A stretch of DNA of 64,000 nt, taken from the NCBI GenBank assembly GCA_949752795.1, contig OX457061.1, forward strand, positions 33,050,425 through 33,114,424, given 5' to 3'. The translations under genes and the position numbers were made by a program. This document shows, piece after piece, positions 42,531 to 52,410 of this stretch. The first letter of the stretch is position 1. The number at the start of each line of letters is the position of its first letter. The DNA is from Hyperoodon ampullatus (taxonomy: Eukaryota; Chordata; Mammalia; Artiodactyla; Ziphiidae). The notes beneath the pieces were generated by a model that did not search any database, was not told the origin of the DNA, and saw only the letters and a list, made by a program, of their open reading frames with translations.

Positions 42531-42758
42531 TCAAAGCAACGACACAGACCTCAGAGTTGGTGAGAAGATGAATGTGGTCACGTGTCCGTGCTGCCTGATG
42601 CCAAGCGGGCCTGGGTTAAATGGCAGTTTAAGGAGTGGTAGCTCAAGTCGTTTCGCTTGGAAGGGAGGCCATGGGCCAGCAGCCTGGGGTAGTTCTGAAG
42701 GAGAGACGCCAACTGGGAAGAAAAGGAGGCCAACCTGGGCCTTCCCGCTCCAAAACTC

Positions 42759-42818
42759 CTCCCTCCCTCCCTCTCTCCCTCCCTCCCTTTCTTTCTTCTT
42801 TCCTCCCTTCCTTCTTCA
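42759..42818. repeat. Polypyrimidine (CCCT)n/(CTTT)n tract
   Basis: CTCCCTCCCTCCCTCTCTCC, then TTTCTTTCTTCTTTCCTCCC. Confidence 0.92.
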
Positions 42819-42928
42819 TTTGTGGAGCACCTACAGGGAGGCAGGAACATGCGCTATAGTAGCAAACAGAACAAAAGCTCCCTGTCCTCACAGAGCTTTC
42901 ATTCTAGTGAATTTCCCGCAAGCGAAGA

Positions 42929-43180
42929 CATCACCCTGTATCAGATGGTAAACAATTCCTATAAAGAACAAGAATGCCTCGATTGGAAATTTTAGCTTTG
43001 CGTTTTGTTGCTCCGTGTCCTGAAGATGACTTGGAGAGGCTCCTGATTTGTCCCTCTACTGCTTGGATTCCTTGGATCCCACTCATCCTTTCAGAGTAAA
43101 CAAGTCATTGTTGCAGAGGTCCCTGTATTTTGTAGCTGCCCTTTTGTAAGAAGCACTTTCCCCAAATAAAACAGTAAAAC
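42929..43180 (+). repeat. Duplicated module, copy 1
   Basis: About 252 bases shared with 44402-44652 at roughly 85-90% by eye. Common words: GTAAACAATTCCTATAAAGAA, GACTTGGAGAGGCTCCTGAT and CTGCCCTTTTGTAAGAAGC. Ends in CCAAATAAAACAGTAAAAC, i.e. an AATAAA signal and A-rich tail, so it looks like the 3' end of a retroposed or LTR-driven transcript. Confidence 0.85.
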
Positions 43181-43197
43181 AAACAGACAAACAAAAG

Positions 43198-43240
43198 CTA
43201 TGTCAAATGGTAAATGGTTCCTATAGAGAAGAAGAAAGCC
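43198..43240 (+). repeat. Partial third copy of the module start
   Basis: TATGTCAAATGGTAAATGGTTCCTATAGAGAAGAAGAAAGCC parallels 42937-42978 (TGTATCAGATGGTAAACAATTCC in its first half). It lies just past the end of copy 1 and continues into L2-like sequence. Confidence 0.6.
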
Positions 43241-43320
43241 TGGTAAAGGGCCTAGCCCGGGTGGGGAGCTGTGTGTAACGGGTAGGAGGTGAGGGCAGGC
43301 CTCCCTGATAAGGTGGCTTT

Positions 43321-44401
43321 AAGCAGAGAACTGGAGGCAGCAAGGGGAAGGTGGCCAGGAGAGTGAGCATCGTCTTTTGATCCAGCACCTCTCCTTCACC
43401 CGGGGGCGGCTGACAGCCCTTCTCAGATGACCCAGCGGATGTTGGCTGGGGTGAGGGTCCTGCGCCGGCTCCCTAGGTTGGAAGCACGCGAGGAGGTCCG
43501 GGAGATCAGCTCTGCCTGTTGGCCCGCCCAGCGGCTGGCTGAGAGGGTGTTTGCAGAAGGAAGGGTGGGGCTTTTTGCTGATTAGGGTCCCTGCGCTCAG
43601 GCCCTGGCTTGAAGGGAGCCTGGCTGGGTGCCCAGGGGGTGAGCTGTTGGCGCTGGGTCTCCTTGAAGGGGGGATGGGGCTATTTGTACTCCACCCCCAG
43701 GTCCTGGCAGCCAATGCAGGGCTGCCTGCCACAGCAGAGGCAGGGCCAGCTTCCAGCTTCAGGAGGAGTGTATCTGGAAGTGGGCCTTTGCCATGGTGGA
43801 TGGGGGAGTGAGAACATTAGGGGGAAAAAAAGACGCCACATTTGACTACTTTCTTTATAGGTTCCCAAGGCTTTTTTCTTTTTAACAACTGTGTCTCTTC
43901 TATTGCCTGTAAGAGATATTCAGGAAGAATCACCGGGGCTGGGTGTTTGAGGGGCAGTGGAGGTACAGGGGCTTGGAGAGAGAGAGATGGGGTGGTCCAA
44001 ACTATCGCCATTTCATCAACATTTGTTTGCATTTAGCAAGTCTTTGCTGAGGATCTCCTCCACAGCCAGGACTGACTAGACAACGGAACTATGAACTATG
44101 AATGCATATCTGGTCCATGGTGATGGCCTGAATGCCCAACAGAGAGCTCCACATGCAGCTGGGGTGCAACGAACAGCTGGGGTTTATGGACCATTTGGGG
44201 AGAAAAGGAAAATGAGAGGCGACCATCCTTTGTGGTCACCTAGGTTGGGAGTTACATTATGAGTGTGATGAGAGTTTGGAGAAGTGGCCTGGAGAGGAGG
44301 AGAGGCAGGCTTGGGCAGGTGGGTGTCCTGCAGGCAGGTCCAGGAGGCATGGAGGGTGGCCTTTCCTCGTGCCATTGCATACTCCTGAAGTTGGATGAAT
44401 G
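43321..44401. other. GC-rich, repeat-poor stretch; no gene recognised
   Basis: 43390-43520 has several CpGs (CACCCGGGGGCGGCTG, TGCGCCGGCTCCC) without reaching a clear island. Minus frame 43319-43732 (137 codons) is Pro/Ser/Arg-rich without a known domain. Short L2-like pieces near 44020-44100. Confidence 0.45.
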
Positions 44402-44652
44402 CATCACACTGTATCAAATAGTAAACAATTCCTATAAAGAAAAATAATTCCTTAATCAGAAATTTTAGCTTTGCATCTTGTTGCCCCGTGTCCTGAAAAT
44501 GACTTGGAGAGGCTCCTGATTTGTCCATGTACTGCTTTGATTCCTGGGATTCCGCTCATCCTTTCAGAGAAAACAAGACATTGTCGCAGAGGTCCCTGTA
44601 TTTTGCAGCTGCCCTTTTGTAAGAAGCGCTTTCTCCAAATAAAACACTAAAA
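44402..44652 (+). repeat. Duplicated module, copy 2
   Basis: Second copy of 42929-43180, about 1.47 kb away in the same orientation, with the same CCAAATAAAAC end and then CTAAAAACTCCAAAACC. Confidence 0.85.
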
Positions 44653-45164
44653 ACTCCAAAACCTTGAGGGCAGAGCTATCCCTGAATGCCAAGGAGAGGG
44701 GACAATGGGGAGCCATAGAAAGTTTTGGAGTTGGAGTGAGTGAAGATGAGAGGACAGTTCCTGACTCTGTACCTTTGCTTAGAACTTTCTTCTTGCTCAG
44801 GGACCTGCCCATTTCCACTCTGCCAATTCACGGATCACGCAGTGTCAGCCTTGGAATCGTAAAGATCCACCCTCAGCAACTTCCCCTCCAACTGCTTCTT
44901 CACCACCCTTGAGGTCAGTTGTACAGCATATGCCTCTGGTGACGGGGTGCTCTCTACCACTCACACTGTGGTACAGAGATTGCAAAATGGTGACCCGTGG
45001 GCCTATCTATCTTTCAGACGGGCTTTATTTAGATTGCCAAGTGTTTAAATGTTTCTAAAATTAATCCCCAACATTTAAATGTTGGATTTACACCCAGGAG
45101 TAGAAATTACATCTCGCTTGTCTTCAAATGAGAAGATCTGACCACGGTTGGGGCACGTTCTCAA
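44653..45164. other. Unassigned; includes an 18-bp perfect palindrome
   Basis: CCAACATTTAAATGTTGG occupies 45068-45085. Related words GTTTAAATGTTTC (45042) occur just before. Otherwise nothing recognised. Confidence 0.6.
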
Positions 45165-45385
45165 ATGATAGAGCATGAGCTCTCTGGCTCTCTCCAGACT
45201 CCACCACTTCCTATGATGCCCGCCACCCTTTCCTCATTTGTGTAATCTGAGCCTCAGTTTTTCTCATCTGTAAAATGGGATCATAGCTCGCACCTCTTGG
45301 ATTTGTTGTGAGGACTACATACAGTTACGTATATACCGTGTGGCAGAGTATCTGGACAGGTGTAGGCAGTTATAAATGGCAGCTC
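45165..45385 (+). repeat. MIR SINE relic
   Basis: GAGCCTCAGTTTTTCTCATCTGTAAAATGGGATCATAG core (continuous match in pattern) and GTTGTGAGGACTACATACAG. Confidence 0.9.
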
Positions 45386-45769
45386 TCATTTTTAGTGTTA
45401 TTGCTTTACTCCCTGGATCTGGATTTCAGAAGCCCCTCCTACATGGAGTCTTCCTGATCAAGGCTGAGATGAGGGGAATTAGTGCCTGGTATTTGTGTGA
45501 TCCTGGACATTCAAAGCCCTTCTGTGCTGACTCACTGATCACATTCATGGTGGGGCCTCTGCCCCTCCCCAGCTCACCACTGATGCCACTTCTTTCGTCC
45601 CCGTTCTGCATTTTCTCCCTGAGCTGTCTTGCTGGTCAAGATGCAGGGCCTTAGATGTCAGTGGTTGGGTTTCAGTCTCCCCCGCAGCACCTGGAGCAGT
45701 GCGGGCAGAGTCTGGAAGCAAAGGCTGGAAGCTGAAGGCTGGTCGACTTGGAGAGGCAGGGCCTGCAGA
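45386..45769. other. No feature recognised
   Basis: Single-copy spacer; a 92-codon plus frame has no assigned homology. Confidence 0.5.
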
Positions 45770-45960
45770 GGGAAAGAGCCTTGGAGCCAGACAGGCTTGA
45801 TACCAGTCCCTGCACTGTCACTTTCTATCCCTGGAACCGCAGTCGACTTATTTAACCTCTTTAAGCCTCAGTTCTACAAAGAGTATTCACAGTGGGGCTA
45901 AGAAGACCTGCTTTGTAGGGTTAGCGTGAGAATTAAATGAAATAATATAGCAGGAATCTA
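45770..45960 (+). repeat. MIR SINE relic
   Basis: CTTGGAGCCAGACAGGCTTG, TTAACCTCTTTAAGCCTCAG and GTGAGAATTAAATGAAATAAT. Confidence 0.88.
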
Positions 45961-45964
45961 AGTT

Positions 45965-46085
45965 GCTTAATTATCTACCATTTGGGGAGCGCCTACTGTG
46001 TGCTCAGGTGCCAGCTCCCAGCACGCAGTGGTGAATCTGAGTGACTCCTGCCCTCAGGGACTTCCAGTGCTGGGTCCAGCCTCCT
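45965..46085 (-). repeat. L2 3' end fragment, antisense
   Basis: GGGGAGCGCCTACTGTGTGC and GACTCCTGCCCTCAGGGACTT. Confidence 0.75.
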
Positions 46086-46789
46086 CCCCTGTCAGCACCA
46101 TGAGGATTCGGGGCCCTTCCCCAGGGCACAGGAGGGACTTTGGGTGAAGTCTCAGCTCTGCCCAAATGGGAGAGCAGATTGGGGCAGGAGCCACGGTAAG
46201 GAATGGATGCTCTGGATGTCCAGGAGTGGCAACATGTGGCCAAGGGTGCCAAGAGCGCTTCACTGTTCTGGAGACAAATGGGCTTCTTCCTCAAAACCCT
46301 GGATGTAGCCCTAAGCCTGCTCTGCCTTCTCTGCAGGCCACGAGGCCAGGAAGATGGGCACGGCATGACCTTGGGCGTGTCTGTGCCTGGCAGGGCCTTC
46401 CTCTGCACTCTCCCCGGAGCCTGGTTGGGGGCACCCGTGGTGTCTGCGGGGAACCATCCTGGTGGCAGGCAGAGCCCCGAGTGCTGAGGAAAGGCCTGCA
46501 GACGTTTAGGAAGTCCCTGGACAAAAACCAGTGGGCTCCGGCAAGTGTTTTGCATTTTTTATTTTTCTCTTTGATAGAGAAACCATGCGGTTGGATTTTC
46601 TTTGGCAGTTCCTTCCTTCTCAAAATGTGCATTGGAACCCTGGGAGGGGGCCCTCTGGGGGCCTGGACTCGGAGTTTGGCCTTAGACCTTTGGGAGTGTG
46701 TTAGGCAAAAACAAGGAATGAGCTTGCGTTTTGGGTAGAGTCCCCACTGTCAGGCAGTGATCCTATTGGTATTAATAAAGAGGCAGTGA
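46086..46789. other. Unassigned stretch with long overlapping open frames
   Basis: A plus frame of 190 codons (46166-46738) and a minus frame of 183 codons (46555-46004) overlap. The plus frame is Gly/Arg/Leu-rich; the minus frame begins inside unique DNA and ends in the L2 piece. Weak splice-like signals exist (CACG|GTAAGG at 46194; TTCTCTGCAG at 46336), but joining them gives stops in the phase I tested. Neither product resembles a protein I know. Confidence 0.3.
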
Positions 46790-47025
46790 TAATAATAACA
46801 ATTTCATGGATGGTGTGCTTACTGTGTGCCAGCACTGTGCCATCTTTCTACATGCATCATCCTTTTTAATGCACGCAACCACAAGGGAAACATGATCACA
46901 CTCATTTTAGAGATGGGAAAACTGAGGATCTAAGTGGTTAAGTGGTCCCAAAATAACAGGTAGCATGTCAACTAAGTCTGACCCCTGTGCCGGCCTGCTT
47001 AACCCCTGAGCTATAACTGCTTAAA
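46790..47025 (-). repeat. MIR SINE, antisense, near full length
   Basis: GTGTGCTTACTGTGTGCCAGC, TTTTAGAGATGGGAAAACTGAGG and CTAAGTCTGACCCCTGTGCC. Confidence 0.92.
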
Positions 47026-47554
47026 ATATGGCCCTACTGTTTGGTGAGGAGACCCATGAATGCTGCTCTTTTCCTTTTGGAGGTTCAAAGAAATAAACTG
47101 ATTTGCCCAAGGGAGTGTGGGTGTGAACCAAACCTGGCCACAGGGCCTTTTGCCATCTGCAGGTTCAGGCTCTGGGAGGGTGGGTGAGGGGACTAGGGGT
47201 GAGCCCTGAGTTCCTTACCTGAGGCCTTTGTTCCCTCTTAGAAGGGAAACAGACCATTTGCATCTTGATTGACAAACCACACAGCAGGGCCATCTCATCT
47301 CCCTTCATAAAGGGGAAAGGTGGTGACATAAGGTCTGTAGGCACCAGGGACAAAGTGGGCACTGGGCAAACAGGAGGTGCTTTTCCTTCCAGCTCAGGAC
47401 ACCCACATGGTGTGGGAAAGGCGGTCCTATGATCCAAGAGGTGGCCGGGATCTGGACCCCATTTGGTTCTTGGGAGTCCTGCCCTACCTCACCTTCCCAG
47501 AGCGACCAGGAGAACTCATTGGGTCGTTGGAGAGAAGGGAGAGGATGACCAGAA
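47026..47554. other. No gene recognised
   Basis: A MIR-like antisense scrap (CTGATTTGCCCAAGGGAG, near 47098) and single-copy sequence. No credible exon. Confidence 0.45.
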
Positions 47555-47805
47555 CTTGGCTTGAGGGTCTACCAGGTGTCAGACTTTGGGCCAGGGGTTT
47601 TAGGTACAATATCTCATGAATCCTCAAACCATCCTGTGAAGAAAAGATTATGGTCTTCACTTTAGATGGCCCTCCCTCCCTCCCTCCCTCCCTCCCCTAC
47701 TCACCCATGACTGAAGATTCAGAGGGCTAAGTGACTTGCCCAAGGTCACTCTACTTTGAAAATGTAAATGCAGGGATTGAGTTCAGATCTGTCTGACTCC
47801 AAATT
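47555..47805 (-). repeat. MIR SINE, antisense, with internal (CCCT)n expansion
   Basis: CTACCAGGTGTCAGACTTTGG, GTGACTTGCCCAAGGTCAC and TTCAGATCTGTCTGACTCC. A CCTC run of about 27 bases at 47669-47695 interrupts the core. Confidence 0.88.
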
Positions 47806-47879
47806 TCGACAAGACTCCCTTGAGCTCCCTTTGTGATGAATTAGTTAATGAGTTTGACCAATTCTTCATGATTCTCCCG

Positions 47880-48115
47880 CTTGGGGACACAGAAATAAAG
47901 AGGACACACTGGTGGGTCACACTGCGTGCTCGGAGAGAAAGCACTGGAGGATAGATGGGTAAATAACTTATCCCTATGAAGTGCCCTCAGCACAAACGGA
48001 TGTGGGGACACTGGGTGGGGAGAGGAAGCAACTTTGCTTGGGGTGCTGGGGAGGGCTTCATGGAGGAGGTGACCTTCATTTGGATCTTTTCAAGAAACTC
48101 AGTGGTGAGCCAAGT
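47880..48115 (-). repeat. L2 fragment, antisense
   Basis: GGGACACAGAAATAAAGAGG, GGGGAGGGCTTCATGGAGG and AGGTGACCTTCATTTGGATC. Confidence 0.75.
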
Positions 48116-48567
48116 ACCTACACTGGGTAAAGTGCTCTTTTAGGCCAGTGAGAAAAACAAAGGTGAATGAGACAAAGTGGGTGAGGGGTGAGGATGATGA
48201 TTGAGAATAATGAGTCAGGTGTTAGGTGGGTTTTAGTCTGTGCTCTGAGAGACACCCAGTGTTTCACAGGGATTGAGAGAAAGAAAAGGACACGTGCCAT
48301 TGAGAGCTCTTTGCTGCCCTGGAGAATGAGTACAAGAGAGGCTAAGAATATTGAGAGCAACACGTGCCTCCCGTGTAAACTTCAATTTATCCTCTTCTTT
48401 CTATGGGGCTATCTCTCCTTTTCTCTCCCTGGTAAAACCCCATCAACCTGTGAGCAGAGTAGAAGTATGTTCAGGCACAGGAGGACGAGCTGCACTCCAG
48501 TCAAAGGCAACAGCATGCGGCAGAGCATAGGAGCACAAAGAGCCTGTGCATTTGTGAATTTGTATCA
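48116..48567. other. No feature recognised
   Basis: Single-copy; a 132-codon plus frame (48188-48586) ends in the MLT1 and is unassigned. Confidence 0.45.
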
Positions 48568-48965
48568 GTTAGCTTTGGCTGTATAACAAACCAGCCCAAA
48601 ACGTAACTTCAAACAACCAACATTTATCATCTTTAAAAGACGATTTGTGGGTTGATTGAGTTATTCTTCTGGTTTGAGCCAGCCTAACTGTAGCTGGCTG
48701 ATTTAGGATGGTGTTGCCCATGCACCTGGATCTTCAGCTGGGATCTCTTTCCATGTGGGCCTTATCCTCAAGGAGTCTAGATGGGGCTTGTAAACAGGAT
48801 AGTCGAGAGGGCCAGCAGCAAGAAAGGGCAAACCCAAAGTACAGTGCTTCTCAAGCCTTTATTTGCCTCACGTTTGCTAATGTCCTATTAGCCAATGGCA
48901 ATCACGTGGACAACTGAGATTCAAGGGGTAGAGAAATCAGCCCTACTTTAGGAATGGGAAGAATT
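48568..48965 (-). mobile_element. MLT1-type MaLR LTR, antisense
   Basis: TATCAGTTAGCTTTGGCTG and TATAACAAACCAGCCCAAAAC are the reversed MLT1 3' end. CCATGTGGGCCTTATCCTC and GAGATTCAAGGGGTAGAGAA follow in order. Confidence 0.85.
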
Positions 48966-48974
48966 TTTTAAGTG

Positions 48975-49250
48975 GGAAATCCAGCAATCTTGGTGCATAG
49001 ATCAGGTGACGGAGAAGAGGAGACTGAAGGGACGGAGGTGCATTCTAATGAGACTTGAGTGCCAAGTCCACAGGTTTCAGCTTTATTCTGTGAGTGACAG
49101 TAGCCCATAGGGAGATTCAAGCAGGGGAGTGAGTACAGGGCCAGCTTCACATTTTAGAAAGCACATTCTGATGCCTGTGGGAAAGCTGGATTGGAAGGAG
49201 GTGAGATTCAAAGCAAAGAATCCAGTAGGCGGTCCGTGGACCAGGGAGCC
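48975..49250 (-). repeat. L2 fragment, antisense
   Basis: GCTTTATTCTGTGAGTGACAG, AGATTCAAGCAGGGGAGTG and AAAGCACATTCTGATGCCTG. Confidence 0.7.
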
Positions 49251-49269
49251 ACTGCCCAAACTAAGATCA

Positions 49270-49347
49270 TGTCACTGAGCTCCTGGAAGGCAGGGCCATG
49301 ACTTGTACTCAGCTCAGAGCCCGGTGTAGAGTAGGTGATCAATGAAC
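49270..49347 (+). repeat. L2 3' end, sense
   Basis: CTGAGCTCCTGGAAGGCAGG, then AGAGTAGGTGATCAATGAAC. Opposite orientation to the preceding L2 piece. Confidence 0.75.
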
Positions 49348-49358
49348 ACTCAAATGAG

Positions 49359-49544
49359 GGACTTCCCTGGTGGTATCCAGTGGGTGAGACTCTGTGCTCT
49401 CAAAGCAGGGGGCCCGGGTTCGATCCCTGGTTGAGGAGCTAGATCCCACATGCATGCTGCACCTAAGATCCCGCAGGCCGCAGCTGAGACCTGGCGCAGC
49501 CAAAATAAGTAAGTAAGTAAATAAATAAATATTAAACGAAAAAT
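49359..49544 (+). mobile_element. tRNA-derived SINE, minimal/extended form
   Basis: GGACTTCCCTGGTGGTATCC head, GGTTCGATCCC B-box, GCACCTAAGATCCCGCAGGC and an AAATAAGTAAGTAAGTAAAT tail. Target duplication ACTCAAATGAG at 49348-49358 and 49545-49555. Confidence 0.93.
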
Positions 49545-49789
49545 ACTCAAATGAGTGTTGGAGGGAAACAAAATGTGGACTGGCAGATCCTTTACAGGTG
49601 GGATTCCCAGGGCATTCCTGCTAGGCAGTGACAGACAGGGAGCAGAATGAAGTGGTCTGAGCATTCAGGGATCGGCTCATTTCAGCCAAGGAGATGGGTC
49701 TAGGTGCAGAGTCAGAAACCATCACAAGGAATTAGGATGCACACCTCCCTGTCCATCTTCTATCCCCTCCTTCATGCCAGGGAAGCCTT

Positions 49790-49895
49790 CTGAGTTGGGT
49801 AGCTCACTTCATTTACCAGGGCCTCACTTTCCAAATTCTGTAAAATGGAGATGGTAACGCCAGGCACTAGGCAATGCCAAGAATGTGCTTTGAGA
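49790..49895 (+). repeat. MIR SINE fragment
   Basis: GGGCCTCACTTTCCAAATTC and CTGTAAAATGGAGATGGTAA. Confidence 0.7.
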
Positions 49896-50375
49896 AGAAA
49901 CGAGGAGAGAGCTCCACTTAAAGGGCAGCCATTACTGATACCGGCTTCCTGTAGCAGAGGGCCATCGGACTCCTGTCAAGGGCAGGCTGGGTGTGTTGGA
50001 GCAGATACTTTTCCTTAGTGGAGAAGTTTTCCATTGGGAGCTTCCTGGCAGTGATGCTCAATGCTATTGCCGTTCTGCATTTCCACTGCATGTTAGCCCC
50101 CTAATGAGATAATCCCCTTAATGTCCTGGTGATGTCAAGTGCTCTTATGCCCTTTCCCAGATAATGGATGTCCACTGGAGGTGGTAGTGATTGGCAGGGG
50201 AAGTCTCCGCAGAGGCCAGGATGGATCCCAGAAGTCTGGACTCTGCCCTCAAGGTCATGGCCCTTCTCCAGGATAAACTCCAATACACACTCCTCAAGTT
50301 TCCTCAACTGTGGCGCTAACCAGCTTCTCCAAGTCCTTTCTCTCCAACACCCGTCTTGGTGTAAAGAGCTGAAAA
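49896..50375. other. No feature recognised
   Basis: Single-copy sequence leading to the AT-rich segment below. Confidence 0.5.
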
Positions 50376-50690
50376 GCAAGTGTTCCAATTAATGAAAAAG
50401 CTGTTCCATAAAAGGGATTTGGATGAGATCAAAAGGGTTCGTAACTGGGACAGGCCCACAAGCTTTGAATGCTGTGTTTTTTTGGCATGTACTATAATTA
50501 ATACATAGGTTGAACATCATACATAATGTGCATATTAGTGACCCAATGCACAATTCATATGTTAATGCTATTAACTGCATATTACCTAGGCTGCTTAATG
50601 AACATTACATAGGTTTTTAATGAATGTAGTTATTATGATTGAATTCAATTATATTCCTGCTATGCATATGAAGTCAATAGAATAGCTGGA
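50376..50690. promoter_or_regulatory. Candidate conserved AT-rich regulatory element
   Basis: Repeat-free AT-rich segment with homeodomain-type cores (CCAATTAATG, ATAATTAATAC, TTAATGAAC, TTTTTAATGAATG) and POU/octamer-like ATGCATATGAA at 50663. It resembles mammalian developmental enhancers in composition only. Inference without alignment. Confidence 0.3.
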
Positions 50691-51274
50691 CCCCACAGGG
50701 TCCAGGCAAAAGGAAACAGGTGTTTGTAGTCCGGGCAACTTGTAAGCTGGAGCAAGGGGACGGGAGAAGCCAAGGGCCAGAGCTGACTTGGCTTGCCTGG
50801 GTCCTTTGTGGGTCCCGGATGGTTGTGCACAAAGCAGGGTAAACAGCAGGCAGTGTATGCACAAGACAGGATCTCCTGCTGCCCCTTTTGCTGCGGCTTT
50901 GAGACAGGGTGCAGGCCTGGAGCCCTGAAGCCAGCCATGACCAGGCTGTAACAGGACACTTTCCTCCTGGCTGACCCAAAGCCAGAGGGTGGTTGCATCA
51001 CTTCCTCTGGCACCACCGAGCCCACGTGACTCAGGCATCTGTGTTTGCCAGGGATGCTGGCACGGGAGGCCCCGGGCCCGGCGTGGCTTCTTTTCTTCAG
51101 AATCTGTCTGGAGCAGAGAGGCAAAGCTGATGGAGCAGCTGCTGTTACTGCTGCTCACGCAGGCTCAGCGCTCACAGCCTCCAGAAGAGGCAGCCCATGT
51201 GCGCAGAGAACCAGGGAATGAAGAGGCATTGGCATCGGGGCACTTCCCCTCCCAGGGAGGGGAAGAGAAAGGTG
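50691..51274. other. Unassigned; overlapping minus-strand open frames
   Basis: Two minus frames of 169 and 154 codons overlap at 50649-51158, ending in the AT-rich element. They are Ser/Ala/Leu-rich with no recognised domain. Two different frames open over the same span suggests low stop density rather than selection. Confidence 0.35.
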
Positions 51275-51500
51275 CCCAGATATGAAGGGCACCTACCGTG
51301 GGCCAGGCTCTGCTGACATCTTCACAAGGAAAGAGGCAGGGTCCTCCCATATGGGTGAAGTGATACTAAAGCCTCAAGAGAGGTTAGAAATTTGCCCAAG
51401 GTCCCTCTCTGGCTCACACACCCACCCGCACAGCTGGTTGGAGATGGGATCAGAATTTGAACCCAGGCCTGTTTTACTCTAAAGGTTACAGCATCCAGTT
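51275..51500 (-). repeat. MIR SINE, antisense
   Basis: GGGCACCTACCGTGGGCCAGG, AAATTTGCCCAAGGTCCCTC and GAATTTGAACCCAGGCCTG. Confidence 0.9.
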
Positions 51501-51589
51501 ATCCCAGGCTATCTCAGTGCAACTTTGTGGTCTTGTTTTTTGTTTTTTTCTTTTTTCTCCTTCCTTTTTTTTTTCTTTTTTTTAACTTT

Positions 51590-52410
51590 TGACAATCTTT
51601 AATATCCAATAATTTTAAAAAAATTTAAGTGAGGTATAATTGACATATAACATTATACTAGTTTCAGATGTACAACATAATAATGTGACATTTGTATATA
51701 TTATGAAATATCACCACAATCAGTCTAGTTAACATCTGTCATTATAAATAGCAATAAATTTTTTTTTCTAGTGGTCAGAACTTCTAAGATTTACTTCTTA
51801 GCAACTTTCAAACACACAACACAGTTTTATTAACTGTAGTCACCATGTTGTACATTAGAGCCCCAGGACTTAATTGTTTGTGCCTTTTTTTTTTTTTTTT
51901 TTCAGTACGCGGGCCTCTCACTGCTGTGGCCTCTCCCGTTGCGGAGCACAGGCTCCGGACACACAGGCTCAGCGGCCATGGCTCACGGGCCCAGCCGCTC
52001 CGCGGCATGTGGGATCTTCCTGGACCGGGGCACGAACCTGCGTCCCCTGCATTGGCAGGCGGACTCCCAACCACTGCGCCACCAGGGAAGCCCTGTTTGT
52101 GCCTTTTGACCCCCTTCACCCATTTTGCCCACTCCTACCCCCTACCTCTGGCAACCCCCAATCTGTAATCTGTATCGATGAGCTGTTTTTTTTTTTTCTT
52201 TTTTAGATTTCACATATAAGGGAGATCATATAGCATTTGTCTTTCTCTGTCTGACTTATTTCACTTAGCAGACTGCTTTCAAGTTTCACCTATGCTGTTG
52301 CAAATGACAAGATGTCCTTCTTTTTTATGGTTGAATAATAGTCCATTGTATACATATATGTATATACCACATTTCCTTTATCCATTCATCCATGGATGTT
52401 GTGGTCCTAT
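51590..52410 (-). mobile_element. L1M-type 3' region, antisense, interrupted
   Basis: AAGTGAGGTATAATTGACATA, CATTATACTAGTTTCAGATG, AGATTTCACATATAAGGGAGATC and TGGTTGAATAATAGTCCATTG. The SINE at 51889-52093 splits it. The segment 51530-51590 is T-rich. Confidence 0.88.
51889..52093 (-). mobile_element. CHR SINE, short form, antisense
   Basis: Oligo-T, CAGTACGCGGGCCTCTCAC and the reversed head GCGCCACCAGGGAAGCCC. Target duplication TGTTTGTGCCTTTT at 51875-51888 and 52094-52107, identical. Confidence 0.97.

Larger units (their letters stand above)
42819..43320 (-). mobile_element. L2 LINE fragments, antisense, interrupted
   Basis: TTTGTGGAGCACCTACAGGG and GTCCTCACAGAGCTTTCATTC at the left; CCTCCCTGATAAGGTGGCTTT at the right. 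The duplicated module 42929-43180 lies between. Confidence 0.65.

Noticed and set aside
50649..51158. Two minus-strand frames (169 and 154 codons)
   Set aside because: Both alternative frames are open over the same DNA, pointing to few stops by composition. No domain, no splice context.
51845..52206. Frames of about 107-110 codons
   Set aside because: They run through the CHR SINE at 51889-52093 and flanking old L1; no independent coding signal.
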